Positions 54,854 through 64,000 of a stretch of DNA of 64,000 nucleotides are shown here, piece after piece. Each line of letters starts with the position of its first letter. Position 1 is the stretch's first letter. The translations under genes and the position numbers were made by a program. The notes under the pieces were generated by a model. It was given only the letters and a program-made list of their open reading frames with translations, was not told the DNA's origin and did no database searches. This DNA is from Marmoricola sp. URHB0036 (lineage in GTDB: Bacteria; Actinomycetota; Actinomycetes; Propionibacteriales; Nocardioidaceae): the NCBI RefSeq assembly GCF_000426045.1, contig NZ_AUEP01000006.1, positions 62,001 through 126,000 on the forward strand, in the 5' to 3' direction.

Positions 54854-55732
54854 TCACAGCGTCTTGGAGAACCAGTGGTCCGCGAAGGGCTCGTCGTTGA
54901 ACGGGGCCACCTCGACGTAGCCGGCCGACGTGTAGAGGGAGATCGCCTCACTGAGCAACGCACTCGTCTCCAGCCGTACGACGGCGTCGCCGTGCTCGAC
55001 CGCCTGTCGCTCCAGGTCCTCCAGCAGCCGTCGCCCCACGCCACGACCCCGGGCGCCGTCGTGCACCCACATCCGCTTGACGTCGCTGATCCCGCCCTCG
55101 TGGTGCTTGAGCGCGCCGCAGCCCATCGCGGTGCCGCGCAGATAGGCCACCACGAAGACGCCGTGCGGGGGCCGCACCTCGGCCGGCTCGGCCGTTGATC
55201 CCGTCGTCGGGTCGAAGCGCGTCCCCGACCGGGCGTCCAGCTCGGCGTAGTAGGCCGCGAGGCAGCGCTGCGCGTCGGGGTGCTCGGGGTCGACCCGACG
55301 GATCTCGACCGTCGCGGCGGCCAGCAGGCGCTGGACGGTGCGCATGGCGTCGACCAGCTCGTGCTGCTGGTCCTCGGTCAGCGGGTCGAGCAGCCCGCGG
55401 GCGAACTCCTCGGACCGTTCGTCCAGCCGCGCCCGCTCGGTCATCCCCTTCGTGGTCAGTCGAGCCAGCCGGATGCGGCCATCGGCCGGGCTCGGCACCA
55501 CACTCACCAGGCCGGAGTCGACGAGGCTCCGCACCAGCCGGGTCAGGTAGCCGGAATCGAGGTCGAGCCGGGCGCGCAGCGCACGCAGCTCGCTGCCGGA
55601 GGGGCCGATCTCCCAGAGCAGGCGGGCCTCGTTGGGGTTCAGTCCGCGGCCGAGGAAGTGGTCGGAGAGCACCCCGATGTGCTCGGTGACCGTGCGGTTG
55701 AACCGGCGTACGTCGCCCAGGAGCGTGGACAT
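54854..55732 (-). CDS. MarR-GNAT fusion protein
   Basis: 292 aa bifunctional protein: N-terminal MarR winged helix (about 20-135; LDSGYLTRLVRSLVDSGLVS recognition region, PADGRIRLARLTTKGM wing) and C-terminal GNAT acetyltransferase (about 145-292; VKRMWVHDGARGRGVGRRLL, the acetyl-CoA loop, and AISLYTSAGYVEV). The fusion is a known family whose target is not established. It lies next to the FMN-reductase/LLM operon and starts directly after its own palindrome, suggesting autoregulation. Confidence 0.93.
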   Translation of the reverse strand: MSTLLGDVRRFNRTVTEHIGVLSDHFLGRGLNPNEARLLWEIGPSGSELRALRARLDLDSGYLTRLVRSLVDSGLVSVVPSPADGRIRLARLTTKGMTERARLDERSEEFARGLLDPLTEDQQHELVDAMRTVQRLLAAATVEIRRVDPEHPDAQRCLAAYYAELDARSGTRFDPTTGSTAEPAEVRPPHGVFVVAYLRGTAMGCGALKHHEGGISDVKRMWVHDGARGRGVGRRLLEDLERQAVEHGDAVVRLETSALLSEAISLYTSAGYVEVAPFNDEPFADHWFSKTL

Positions 55733-55752
55733 TCTCTGACCTTAGTCAGAGA
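55733..55752 (-). promoter_or_regulatory. Perfect palindrome and -10 box of the MarR-GNAT gene
   Basis: TCTCTGAC and GTCAGAGA are perfect 8-bp arms around CTTA, ending exactly at the start codon. Reading toward the gene, TAAGGT (55739-55744) lies inside it, 6 bases before the ATG, so the operator covers the -10 box and transcription start of a leaderless gene: a compact autorepression site. Confidence 0.65.
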
Positions 55753-55763
55753 TGGCCAGGGGT

Positions 55764-57554
55764 TCAATCGCCGAGCGCTGCCCGCAGCCGTTCGCGCAGA
55801 CCACTCGCGCGCTGCACCTCGCGACCGATGGCGGAGCGGATCGCTGCCTCGGTGCCGACCACGCGCACCTGCTCCTGGGCGCGGGTGACCGCGGTGTAGA
55901 AGAGCTCGCGGGTCAGCAGCCGCGACTCCTCACCGGGGAGTACGACGCTCACGGTGTGGGCCTGCGAGCCCTGGGACTTGTGCACCGTCATCGCGTGCAC
56001 CGTCTCGACACCGGACAGTCGAGTGGTGGCGAACTCGCGCACCGCCTCCCCCACCTGTACGACGACCCGCAACCGTCCGTCGTCGCGCCGGATGGTGGCT
56101 CCCATGTCGCCGTTGTTGAGCAGCTGGTCGTAGTCGTTGGCGGTGACCAGGATCGGGCGTCCGGCGTACCACTCCTCGTAGTGGGTGATCCCGGTGCGCT
56201 CGGCCACGAGGCGCTCGACCATCCGGTTCCACCCGCCGACGCCGTAGGGACCCTCGCGGTGGGCGCAGAGCAGCCGGTGCCGCGACAGCGCCTCGAGCGC
56301 GCCGTCGGCGTCGCCGGCCTCCGCGGCCCGGCGCAGGTCCATCGCCACGTCGACCACCCGCGACCGGAAGCCGGCCATCGCGGCGTCGTCCTCGGGGTCG
56401 ACCAGCTCCACCTCGTCGGAGCCGGCGTGCAGGGCGGCCATCGCCGCGTCGGCGTCGCCGTCACGGAGCGCCTGGGCGAGGGCGCCGATGTGCTCGCCGA
56501 AGCGGTGGGTGGTGAGCAGGGCCGAGACCGGCGAGTCGGGGGACCCCTCGAAGCCGGCGACCAGGTCGGCGAGCACGGCGCCGGCCTCGACCGAGGCGAG
56601 CTGGTCGGGGTCGCCGACCAGCACCAGTCGGGCATCGCCACGAACGGCCTCCAGCAGCCGGGCCATCATCGTCAGCGAGACCATGGAGGTCTCGTCGACC
56701 ACCACCACGTCGTAGGGCAGCCGGTTGGTGCGGTCGTGCCGGAAGCGCACGCGGCTGTCGGGCCGCCAGCCGAGGAGGCGGTGCAGCGTCGAGGCCTGGA
56801 GCCCGGCCAGGCGCTGGCGGTCGGTGGCGTCCTCGAGCTTGTCGGTCGCCTCCTGCACGGCCTCCTGCAACCGCGCTGCCGCCTTGCCGGTGGGCGCAGC
56901 GAGGGCGATCCGCGGGGAGCGGCCGGTGTCCAGCTCGTGCTGCTCGGCGACGAGGGCGAGCACACCCGCGACCGTGGTGGTCTTGCCGGTGCCGGGTCCG
57001 CCGGTGAGCACGGCCGTCCAGCCAGAGGCAGCGGCACGGGCGGCGGCACGCTGCTCGTCGTACCCGTCCTTCGGGAAGACCCGCAGCACCCCGGCGTCGA
57101 GGGCGGCGGCATCCACCTCGGGCGGCGTACGACGGATGCGGGCGACCAGGTCGTCGCAGACCTGGCCCTCCTCGCGCCAGTAGCGGTCGAGGTAGAGCCG
57201 GGTCCCGACCAGCCGCACCATCTCCTCGCGGACCAGCGGGCTGCGGCCGACGCGCTCGACCCAGGCCGACGGCTCCGGCCAGGGCAGCGCGACCTCGGCC
57301 TCGAGAGGCACGTCGGCGATCGTCGCCAGGTCGAGGCACACCGACCCGGTGCGCACGGCACGGACGGCGAGCGCCGTGGCCAGCAGCACCTCCTCGTCGG
57401 TCTCCTCGAGCAGGTCGCCGAGCCGCAGCGCGACGTGGACGTCGGCCGCGTGCAACAGCTCGGGCAGGTTGAAGCGTGCGAGCAGCCCGGGGGCGGCGAG
57501 CGCACGCCGACGGTCGTGGGCGTCGGCCCAGACCGGCTCGTCGGTCACGGTCAC
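55764..57554 (-). CDS. recD: Exodeoxyribonuclease V alpha subunit RecD
   Basis: 596 aa 5'-3' helicase subunit of RecBCD. Walker A GGPGTGKTTTVAG, Walker B VVVVDETSMVS, VGDPDQLASVEAGAVLADL, and the UvrD-like end TVHKSQGSQAHTVSVVLPG with ELFYTAVTRAQEQVRVVG. GTG at 57554 overlaps the recB stop (GTGA) and has GAGGAGG about 7 bases upstream; the longer frame to 57758 lies inside recB. Last gene of the recC-recB-recD operon. Confidence 0.96.
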   Translation of the reverse strand: MTVTDEPVWADAHDRRRALAAPGLLARFNLPELLHAADVHVALRLGDLLEETDEEVLLATALAVRAVRTGSVCLDLATIADVPLEAEVALPWPEPSAWVERVGRSPLVREEMVRLVGTRLYLDRYWREEGQVCDDLVARIRRTPPEVDAAALDAGVLRVFPKDGYDEQRAAARAAASGWTAVLTGGPGTGKTTTVAGVLALVAEQHELDTGRSPRIALAAPTGKAAARLQEAVQEATDKLEDATDRQRLAGLQASTLHRLLGWRPDSRVRFRHDRTNRLPYDVVVVDETSMVSLTMMARLLEAVRGDARLVLVGDPDQLASVEAGAVLADLVAGFEGSPDSPVSALLTTHRFGEHIGALAQALRDGDADAAMAALHAGSDEVELVDPEDDAAMAGFRSRVVDVAMDLRRAAEAGDADGALEALSRHRLLCAHREGPYGVGGWNRMVERLVAERTGITHYEEWYAGRPILVTANDYDQLLNNGDMGATIRRDDGRLRVVVQVGEAVREFATTRLSGVETVHAMTVHKSQGSQAHTVSVVLPGEESRLLTRELFYTAVTRAQEQVRVVGTEAAIRSAIGREVQRASGLRERLRAALGD

Positions 57555-60500
57555 GACGCCCTCCTCGCTGGCTGGTCGGCGAGGCGACCGTCGAGCAGGT
57601 CGGAGAGCTCGACCACCATCGCGGCCGGCGGACGCCAGCTGAAGACGCCGCACGGGATGCCGTCGACCACCGGGGTCTCCGGTCCGCACATGCCCCGGAC
57701 GTAGAGGTAGAGGATGCCGCCGAGGTGCTGCTCGGGGTCGTAGCCGGGCAGCCGCCACCGCAGGTAGCGGTGCAGCACGACGGAGTAGAGCAGGGACTGC
57801 AACGGGTAGTGGGAGTGCAGCATCGCCGCCGTCATCAGCTCCTGGGTGTAGTCCAGCGCCGTCAGCGGCTCATCGATCTCACCCAGCCGGTTGGTCTTGT
57901 AGTCGACGACCAGGAACCGCTGGTCGGCCCCCTCGCCCACGCGCAGCGCGACATCGATGGAGCCGCTGAGGTAGCCGCGGAGGCTCTGCTCGCCGAGGGA
58001 CGGGGACTCGAGTCGTTCGGCGTAGGCACGCATGGGATCGTCGGCCGGCAGGTGGCGCCGGAGGACGTCGGCCATCGCGGAGAGGGGTACGTCGGCGGTC
58101 GGGTCGTCGCCGCCGGCGAGTGGGATCTCGAAGTCGAGCTCGCGCAGCCGGTCACGCAGACCGATCTCGGCCAGGGTGCGGCCACCGGCGAGCGGACCGA
58201 GCGAGGTGTGCTGCATCGGCAGCAGCGCGGCGGCCAGCTCGGCGGTCGGAGTCTCCACCGACCACCAGCGACGCTGCTCCTCCACCCGGGTCGCGAGCTC
58301 GGCAGCGAGATCGGGGGCAGCCGGGTCGGCGTGCTCGAGAACGCCGTGGACCAGGGAGCCGAAGGTGGCACCGGCGGGCAGCGTGTCCATCGGGGACGGC
58401 AGGTCGTCGACGGCGACCGAGGCCGGCGAGGGCGTCCCCTGCTCGAGGAGCTCGTCGGTGGCGTCCTCGTCGACCGTGCCCTCGACCTCGGGCTCGCTGT
58501 CGACTCCCCGGACGGCCTGTTCGTCGGCACGGATCAGCCCGGAGTACGACGTGCGCCGCCACTCGGTGTCCACGCCACGGTCGAAGCGGCGTACGTCGAG
58601 GGAGGTGATGGGGTCACCGGGCACGGTCGCCGAGGCGGCGCTCAGCTCCGAGAGCTCCATCGCCAAGGCACCGCCGGACTGCCACTCGGTCAACGCGGCC
58701 GTCACCTCGAAGCTGGAGGGGGTCTGCGGCAGGGCGGTGGGTACGGCGCTCTCGCCGCGCTCACGGCCGAACAGCAACCGGGTGAGCCCGGCGTGGCACG
58801 AGTCGCGGGTCGGTGCCCACCAGGTGACCACCTGGCTCTGCGCGCGGGTGAGGGCGACGTAGGTGAGCCGCAGCTCCTCGCCGGCCGCCTCGCGTCGCGC
58901 CTGCGCGGCCGTCGCTTCGTCGACGGCACCACCGACGTCGAGGGTCCGTCGCCCAGCGACGTCGTGGAACAACGGAGTCGGCTCGTCCGGCGTCCACTTG
59001 TTGAAGAGGAGGGGGAGGTAGACGACGGGGTACTGCAGGCCCTTGCTGGCGTGGATGGTCACGAACTGCACCGCGCGGGCGTCGGTGTCGAGACGCCGGG
59101 TGCGTTCGTTGCTGGTCTGGGCAGCACGACGCTCCTCGCGCAGCCAGTCGAGCAGCCCCGGGAGGCCGAGACCCTCGCGGTGCTGCACGTCGTGGAGCAC
59201 CTGGCCGAGGTGGTCGAGATCGGTCAGCAGGCGCTCACCCTCGGGCATCGCGAGCACCCGGGCAGCGAGACCGTCGGCGGTGATCGCCTCGTGGACGGCG
59301 GCGATGCCGCGCGCGCGGAGCATGTCCAGCCAGCGGCGGACGCGCTCGGCGACGTCGTCGGTCAGGTCGTCACCACCGGCGTCCAGCTCCTCGGCGGTGA
59401 GCCCGACGAACGGCGTCAGCGCGACTGAGCGCACCCGGGCCGCGCGGTGGGGCTGCTCGAGTGCCTCGAGCAGCACCAGCCAGTCGGCACCGGCCTCGGT
59501 GAGCAGCACGCTGCTGCCGCCGCTGACCACCGACGGGATGCCGCGGTCGGCCAGCGCGCGCTGGAACAGGCCGACGTGCTTGAGGCTGTAGATCAGCACC
59601 GCCACGTCGGCGGCACCCACCTGCTCGCGCTCGAAGGTGGCGCCCGAGGAGAGCAGCCGCGCGACGTCGTCGGCGAGGTCCTGGGCGATGTGGGTGCGCG
59701 CGGCGTCGATCGGCATGGCGCCGCCGTCGGAGGTGCGCAGCACGCGCACGCGCAGCGCGTCGGCGACGGGCGCTCCGACGAGTCGGCTGCCGCGGTGGTG
59801 CGCCTCGACGGGGTGTACGGCGATCCGGGGATCGCCCAGCGCCGCACCGCCGAGCAGCGACTGCAGCGCGTCGACGAGCACCTCGTCGCTGCGCCAGTTG
59901 ATCGCCAGCGTCCGTCGCGTGGCCGCGGTCTCGGAGGCCTCGAGGTAGGTGAAGATGTCGCCGCCGCGGAAGGCGTAGATCGCCTGCTTCGGATCACCGA
60001 TCAGCACCATCGTCGCCTCGCCCGAGAAGGCCCGGTCGAGCACCTTCCACTGCACCGGGTCGGTGTCCTGGAACTCGTCGACCAGCACGATGCGCCAGCG
60101 CTGACGCATCCGTTGCCTGGCTGGGGAGTCGTCGTCCTCGAGGGCATCGGCGAGCCGGGTCAGCAGGTCGTCGTAGGACAGGATGCCGAGGCGCCGCTTG
60201 CGTCGTTCGATCTCGTGGCGGACGGTCTCGGCGAAGGCATGGCGCTCGTGGGCCGGCGTACCCGCCTCCGCGTCCTGCGGTGCCAGGGCCGCCTGCGGGT
60301 CGTTGATCGCGGCTCGTGCGACCTGCAACGCCACCGGCCGCTTGAACGGCGGGTCCGTGGGCAGGTGCCCGAAGCGCTGGAGGTAGACGTCGTCGACCAC
60401 CTCCACCACGAGGTCGTCGAGGCTGTCGACCAGCTCGGCTCCCGAGTCGGTGTCGCCGGCCACGCCGAGCGAGCGCAGCACCGACTGGCAGAACTGGTGG

Positions 60501-60886
60501 GTGGTCGCGATGGTGGCGGCGTCGAAGTCGGCGAGGGCGTCGCGCAGCCGCTTGCGACGGGCGGCGATCGTGGCCTCGTCGCCCTGGGCGAGCAGGCCGA
60601 CCAGCCCGCCCAGCTCACGAGCCGCCTCGGGATGGACCAGGGCACGCTCGGCCTCGACGAGCTGGTCGCGGACCCGCTCGCGGAGCTCCTGGCTGGCCGC
60701 GCGGCCGAAGGTGATCACCAGCATCTCGTCGAGCCGGGCCACCCCTTCGGCGACGTAGCGTGCCACCAGCGCGCCGACGGCGAAGGTCTTGCCGGTGCCG
60801 GCGCTGGCCTCCAGCAGCGTGGTGCCGCTCGGCAGCTCGCCGAGCAGGTCGAACGGTTCCATGTCGTGACGTAGGTCCTCGCCCAT
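57551..60886 (-). CDS. recB: Exodeoxyribonuclease V beta subunit RecB
   Basis: 1111 aa 3'-5' helicase-nuclease. Helicase motifs: EASAGTGKTFAV (I), VLVDEFQDTDPVQWKVL (II), VLIGDPKQAIYAFRGGDI (III), TIHASKGLQYPVVYLPLLF (V), and LTYVALTRAQSQVVTWW (VI). The C-terminal nuclease has VVDYKTNRLGEID with Asp995. ATG at 60886 shares one base with the recC stop (TGATG). Full length for RecB of actinobacteria (about 1100). Confidence 0.97.
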   Translation of the reverse strand: MGEDLRHDMEPFDLLGELPSGTTLLEASAGTGKTFAVGALVARYVAEGVARLDEMLVITFGRAASQELRERVRDQLVEAERALVHPEAARELGGLVGLLAQGDEATIAARRKRLRDALADFDAATIATTHQFCQSVLRSLGVAGDTDSGAELVDSLDDLVVEVVDDVYLQRFGHLPTDPPFKRPVALQVARAAINDPQAALAPQDAEAGTPAHERHAFAETVRHEIERRKRRLGILSYDDLLTRLADALEDDDSPARQRMRQRWRIVLVDEFQDTDPVQWKVLDRAFSGEATMVLIGDPKQAIYAFRGGDIFTYLEASETAATRRTLAINWRSDEVLVDALQSLLGGAALGDPRIAVHPVEAHHRGSRLVGAPVADALRVRVLRTSDGGAMPIDAARTHIAQDLADDVARLLSSGATFEREQVGAADVAVLIYSLKHVGLFQRALADRGIPSVVSGGSSVLLTEAGADWLVLLEALEQPHRAARVRSVALTPFVGLTAEELDAGGDDLTDDVAERVRRWLDMLRARGIAAVHEAITADGLAARVLAMPEGERLLTDLDHLGQVLHDVQHREGLGLPGLLDWLREERRAAQTSNERTRRLDTDARAVQFVTIHASKGLQYPVVYLPLLFNKWTPDEPTPLFHDVAGRRTLDVGGAVDEATAAQARREAAGEELRLTYVALTRAQSQVVTWWAPTRDSCHAGLTRLLFGRERGESAVPTALPQTPSSFEVTAALTEWQSGGALAMELSELSAASATVPGDPITSLDVRRFDRGVDTEWRRTSYSGLIRADEQAVRGVDSEPEVEGTVDEDATDELLEQGTPSPASVAVDDLPSPMDTLPAGATFGSLVHGVLEHADPAAPDLAAELATRVEEQRRWWSVETPTAELAAALLPMQHTSLGPLAGGRTLAEIGLRDRLRELDFEIPLAGGDDPTADVPLSAMADVLRRHLPADDPMRAYAERLESPSLGEQSLRGYLSGSIDVALRVGEGADQRFLVVDYKTNRLGEIDEPLTALDYTQELMTAAMLHSHYPLQSLLYSVVLHRYLRWRLPGYDPEQHLGGILYLYVRGMCGPETPVVDGIPCGVFSWRPPAAMVVELSDLLDGRLADQPARRAS

Positions 60887-63800
60887 CAACGCCGCCGCTC
60901 CAGGACCGGCGCCCACAGTCGGACGGCGAGGGCACCGAGCCGGGTGTCCTGGTCGGCGACCGCCTCGCCGGGCAGCGGTCGCTGCTTCAGCAAGGTGGAC
61001 AGCGGCGCGTCGGGGCCCCAGACCCGGACGTGGGCCTCGTCCTCGTTCTCGTTGCCGAAGCGGCCGCGCGACCAGCAGCTCTCCGCCTTGTGACGGGCGT
61101 TGCGCGGGTTGGCGCTGGCCCAGGCGTGGGCGGTCTTGAGCGGCAGCGGCAGCGGCTCGCGCATGCCGGCGTCGTAGATCGCCACCAGGTCGCGCAGCAG
61201 GTCACCGGCGTCCGCGACCGAGGCGAAGGCACTGCGGTCGGTCGCCCGACCGAACTCGCCACGACCGATCGCCCCCGCCGACCACGACCGACCCGGGGCG
61301 TCCGCGCAGAGCGCGAGCAGCGGCACCCAGGCCTCGAGCAGGTGACGTGGACCCAGCTTGGAGAAGCTGACCTTCACCACGCGGTCGCCGTAGAGGTCGG
61401 TCACGGTGCCGCGCAGCCGACGGCCACCACCGAGGTCCACGTCGATGTCGCGTGCGGTCGGTGTGATGCCCTGGGTCACGGAGGCAGCCACGTCCGCCAC
61501 CGGCGCGGCCTGGTCGACGATCTTCTGCGCCAGTCGCCAACCGAGCGTCCCCGGCGGGAGCACGCCCCGGCGCCACTCCTTGTCGAGCGTGGCCTGGCGG
61601 GTGCGCCCGCCCTGGAGGTCTCGCAGCATGCGGTCGCCCACCTGCCACTGCATCAGCCCGTCGAGCTCGACCGGCAACCCGTCGGTGACCTCCTCACCCT
61701 CGTCGGCCAGCACGATCTCGAGTCGGCGGCGCAGGAACTCCTTGACCGGGTGCTTGAGGAAGGACACCAGCGCTGCGAGCTCGACATCTCCGGGCTGGGA
61801 CGGCAGCTCGACGTCGGCCAGCTCGGGTGGCGTCGTCCGGGGCCGCGCCGCCGCGAGGGCACCGTCGAGCGCAGCGGTGTCGAAGGAGAACGGTCGTTGC
61901 GAGTCGAGGTTGCGCCGGTCGAACGCCTGCAGCGGGTGCCGCCGCAGTGCGTGCGCCTTGCCGCCGGTGGCGGTGGTGTCGAGGGTGTCGAGCAGCTCAC
62001 CGAGGGGTACGGCCGGCGGCCGTGGCTGGCCGGTCGTCTCGTTGGCGCCGGTGTAGGTGACCACGAGGTGCTCGGTCGCCGCGACGATGGCGTCGAGCAT
62101 CAGCTGGCGGTCCTCGCTCCGGACGTCGCGCTCTCCGGTCACCGGGCGACGCGCGAGCACGTCGTCGCCGTCGACCGCACCCGCACGCGGGAAGACGCCG
62201 TCGTCGAGACCCAGCAGGCAGACGACCCGGTGCGGCACCGACCTCATCGGGACGAGCGTCGCGACCGTCAGGGTGCCGGTGCGGAAGTTGGCGCGGGTCG
62301 GGCGCCCGGCGAGGCGCTCGCGCATCAGGGCGCGTACGTCGGGAAGCCGCAGCTCGAGGGCAGAGCCGGACGCCGCCTCGACCATGGCGGTCAGCTCGCG
62401 GTGCACCTGAGCGGACTGCCACTCGTCACCGCGCGCGACCGCGGTGAGCTGGTCGACCCCGTCGCCGACTGCCGCGAGCCAGTGGTCGACCGGGTGGCTG
62501 CCGTCGAGCCGGTCGGTCACCTCGCGCAGGCGATCGAGGCACTCGGCGAGACGGCCGGCGAGGTCGATGCTGGTGCTGCCGACGTCGTCGAGCGGGAGCG
62601 TCGTACCGAAGAACCGGTCGGCGTCGTCGCTGACCGCCACCCCGGCCAGCACGCGGTCGAGGCCGAAGCGCCAGGTGTTCTGCACGTAGCGCTGCAGCCC
62701 GAACGGCTCGCGGTGGCCGGCGTCGAACGCCCACCGGATGCCGGCCTCCTCGACCCAGTCGGTGATCGTCTCGAGGTCGGAGTCGGAGAACCCGAAGCGT
62801 CGGCGCACCGGGCCGGCCGCCAGCAGGTCGAGCACCCGGCTGGCCTCGGCCCGACCACCGGCGAGGTCGAGCAGCTGGCCGACGACCGCGAGCAGCGGGT
62901 TGGTCTGGGTCAGCGACCGGTCGGCGAGCCGCACCCGCAGCTGGTGGCCGGGATGGCTGCCGATGTCGCCCATCCCGAACGCGGCCGCCACCAGCGGCGC
63001 GTAGGCCTCGATGTCGGGGCACATCACCAGGATGTCGCGCGGCTCGAGCGTCGGGTCGTCCGAGAGCAGGCCGAGCACGACCTCGCGCAGGACCTCGACC
63101 TGGCGGGCCGGTCCGTGGCAGGCGTGCACCTGCAGCGAGTCGTCGTCGGGGTCGAGCACGCGGCTGGTCGGGTCGACCGTCGCGTTGGCGGCGATGTCGT
63201 GCTGCAGCCAGGAGAGGAGGCTTGGTCGGTCAGGTGGTTTCGAGACGGTCGCTGGCGCTCCCTCCTCCACCACCGACACCAGGGTGCGCTGCAGCTCGCG
63301 CAGGTCACGGCCCAACGACGCGAGCAGCGGATGACCCACCAGCTCGTGCGAGGCGTCCTCGCTCCGCGGCACCGGACCGGCCAGGGAGCCCAGGGCGTCC
63401 CAGAGCGTTGCCGAGGGGTGTGGCAGCCACAGGTGCACGTCGCGGTGGCGGCCGAGCGCCGACAACAGCTCGACCTCGGTGACCGGGATGCGGGTGTGCC
63501 CGAACAACGAGAACCTCGAGGGCAGGTCGACCTCGTCGGGCCGCGACTGCAGCGCCTCGAGCACCTCCCGGTGACGCGCTCCGGGCGGAGGGGCGCCGAC
63601 CTGCGCGACCAGCAGTCGCCACAGCTCGGGCTGCCAGGCCAGGTCGGCGTCGAGCGGCTCACCGGTGCCGTCGCCCTCCGCGACACCGGTCGGGCCCGAC
63701 TCCCAGTCGGCCAGCAGGCTCGGTCGCTGCACGGCGTACGACGCGAACAGGCGGGCCAGCCGCCGGGCCACGGCATAGCGACGCCCGCGCCGCAGCTCGC

Positions 63801-64000
63801 CCTCCTCACCCGACTCGCCGTGGCCGAGGTGCTGGCTGAGCACGCGACACCAGTCCTCGCCGGCATGGGCGTCCACGACCGCCAGCAGCGGCCAGACCAG
63901 CGCGTCGGGCGACCACGGATCCTCCTCGCGAGACCCGGTCCCACCGATGACCAGCTCGGAGACGAGGCTGGCCGGCGAGCGGAACTGCACTCCCGCACAG
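60886..64000 (-). CDS. recC: Exodeoxyribonuclease V gamma subunit RecC (5' end outside window)
   Basis: About 1037 codons visible; the true N-terminus lies beyond position 64000, since the sequence opens with CAGVQFRSPASLVSEL, which corresponds to an interior segment of RecC. RecC holds the complex together and recognises the Chi-type signal. Visible parts include LSQHLGHGESGEEGELRRGR, RFSLFGHTRIPVTEVELLSA and CLLGLDDGVFPR. The apparent GTG at 63990 is not the real start. Coupled to recB. Confidence 0.93.
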   Translation of the reverse strand, partial: CAGVQFRSPASLVSELVIGGTGSREEDPWSPDALVWPLLAVVDAHAGEDWCRVLSQHLGHGESGEEGELRRGRRYAVARRLARLFASYAVQRPSLLADWESGPTGVAEGDGTGEPLDADLAWQPELWRLLVAQVGAPPPGARHREVLEALQSRPDEVDLPSRFSLFGHTRIPVTEVELLSALGRHRDVHLWLPHPSATLWDALGSLAGPVPRSEDASHELVGHPLLASLGRDLRELQRTLVSVVEEGAPATVSKPPDRPSLLSWLQHDIAANATVDPTSRVLDPDDDSLQVHACHGPARQVEVLREVVLGLLSDDPTLEPRDILVMCPDIEAYAPLVAAAFGMGDIGSHPGHQLRVRLADRSLTQTNPLLAVVGQLLDLAGGRAEASRVLDLLAAGPVRRRFGFSDSDLETITDWVEEAGIRWAFDAGHREPFGLQRYVQNTWRFGLDRVLAGVAVSDDADRFFGTTLPLDDVGSTSIDLAGRLAECLDRLREVTDRLDGSHPVDHWLAAVGDGVDQLTAVARGDEWQSAQVHRELTAMVEAASGSALELRLPDVRALMRERLAGRPTRANFRTGTLTVATLVPMRSVPHRVVCLLGLDDGVFPRAGAVDGDDVLARRPVTGERDVRSEDRQLMLDAIVAATEHLVVTYTGANETTGQPRPPAVPLGELLDTLDTTATGGKAHALRRHPLQAFDRRNLDSQRPFSFDTAALDGALAAARPRTTPPELADVELPSQPGDVELAALVSFLKHPVKEFLRRRLEIVLADEGEEVTDGLPVELDGLMQWQVGDRMLRDLQGGRTRQATLDKEWRRGVLPPGTLGWRLAQKIVDQAAPVADVAASVTQGITPTARDIDVDLGGGRRLRGTVTDLYGDRVVKVSFSKLGPRHLLEAWVPLLALCADAPGRSWSAGAIGRGEFGRATDRSAFASVADAGDLLRDLVAIYDAGMREPLPLPLKTAHAWASANPRNARHKAESCWSRGRFGNENEDEAHVRVWGPDAPLSTLLKQRPLPGEAVADQDTRLGALAVRLWAPVLERRR

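Noticed and set aside
55764-64000. RecBCD block as a phage-defence island
   Set aside because: Ordinary recC-recB-recD repair operon with no adjacent defence genes.

Overview
The window is very GC-rich chromosomal DNA. Gene density, GTG/TTG starts, 4-bp ATGA/GTGA overlaps, many apparent leaderless starts (TANNNT box 6-7 bp before the start codon), a deazaflavin (F420)-type oxidoreductase, menaquinone synthesis and an LPXTG-anchored chaplin-like protein all point to an actinobacterium, probably a Nocardioides-like member of the Nocardioidaceae. That placement is an inference from gene style; no 16S gene is present. Nothing looks like a prophage, an insertion sequence or a CRISPR array.

Layout. 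1-1586: a divergent amidohydrolase (partial) and an Old Yellow Enzyme reductase. 1.6-3.2 kb: a small repeat-bearing patch with two hypothetical genes and two copies of a 48-bp palindrome. 3.2-13.4 kb: potassium block, with a minus-strand operon (DUF4118-like membrane protein, 26-aa peptide, kdpF, kdpA, kdpB, kdpC, kdpD, kdpE) divergent from an APC/KUP-like transporter whose reading frame is broken. The shared intergenic region carries two mirror-image direct-repeat boxes that look like KdpE operators. 13.4-17.1 kb: glgC, a secreted protein, tRNA-Ser(CGA), tadA with its associated protein, and upp. 17.1-23.9 kb: an orphan MASE1/PAS histidine kinase, pntAA-pntAB-pntB, a VIT1-family transporter and a sirtuin. 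24-29.6 kb: a membrane-anchored HELTH metallopeptidase, then a LuxR-type two-component system followed by an ABC exporter pair. 29.6-40.7 kb: menB, a deazaflavin-dependent nitroreductase-family protein, an exported protein plus a nine-repeat chaplin-like wall protein, an ACT protein, two NAD(P)-binding proteins, a CPBP protease, photolyase, ThpR and an MFS exporter. 40.9-48.7 kb: glgX-treY-treZ (glycogen/maltodextrin to trehalose), translationally coupled to an FrhB-like Fe-S protein. 48.7-55.7 kb: an M15 peptidase lipoprotein, EF-G2, an NTF2-like protein, a formate/nitrite-type channel, an FMN reductase/luciferase-like pair and a MarR-GNAT fusion. 55.8-64 kb: recC-recB-recD; recC runs off the window.

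How it fits together. Potassium uptake (Kdp plus the second transporter), trehalose synthesis and ADP-glucose synthesis together suggest good osmotic-stress capacity. RecBCD and photolyase cover DNA repair. The least ordinary items are the polychaplin-like surface protein, the frameshifted potassium transporter with its mirrored KdpE-like boxes, the FrhB-like gene fused into the trehalose operon, and the paired 48-bp palindromes.
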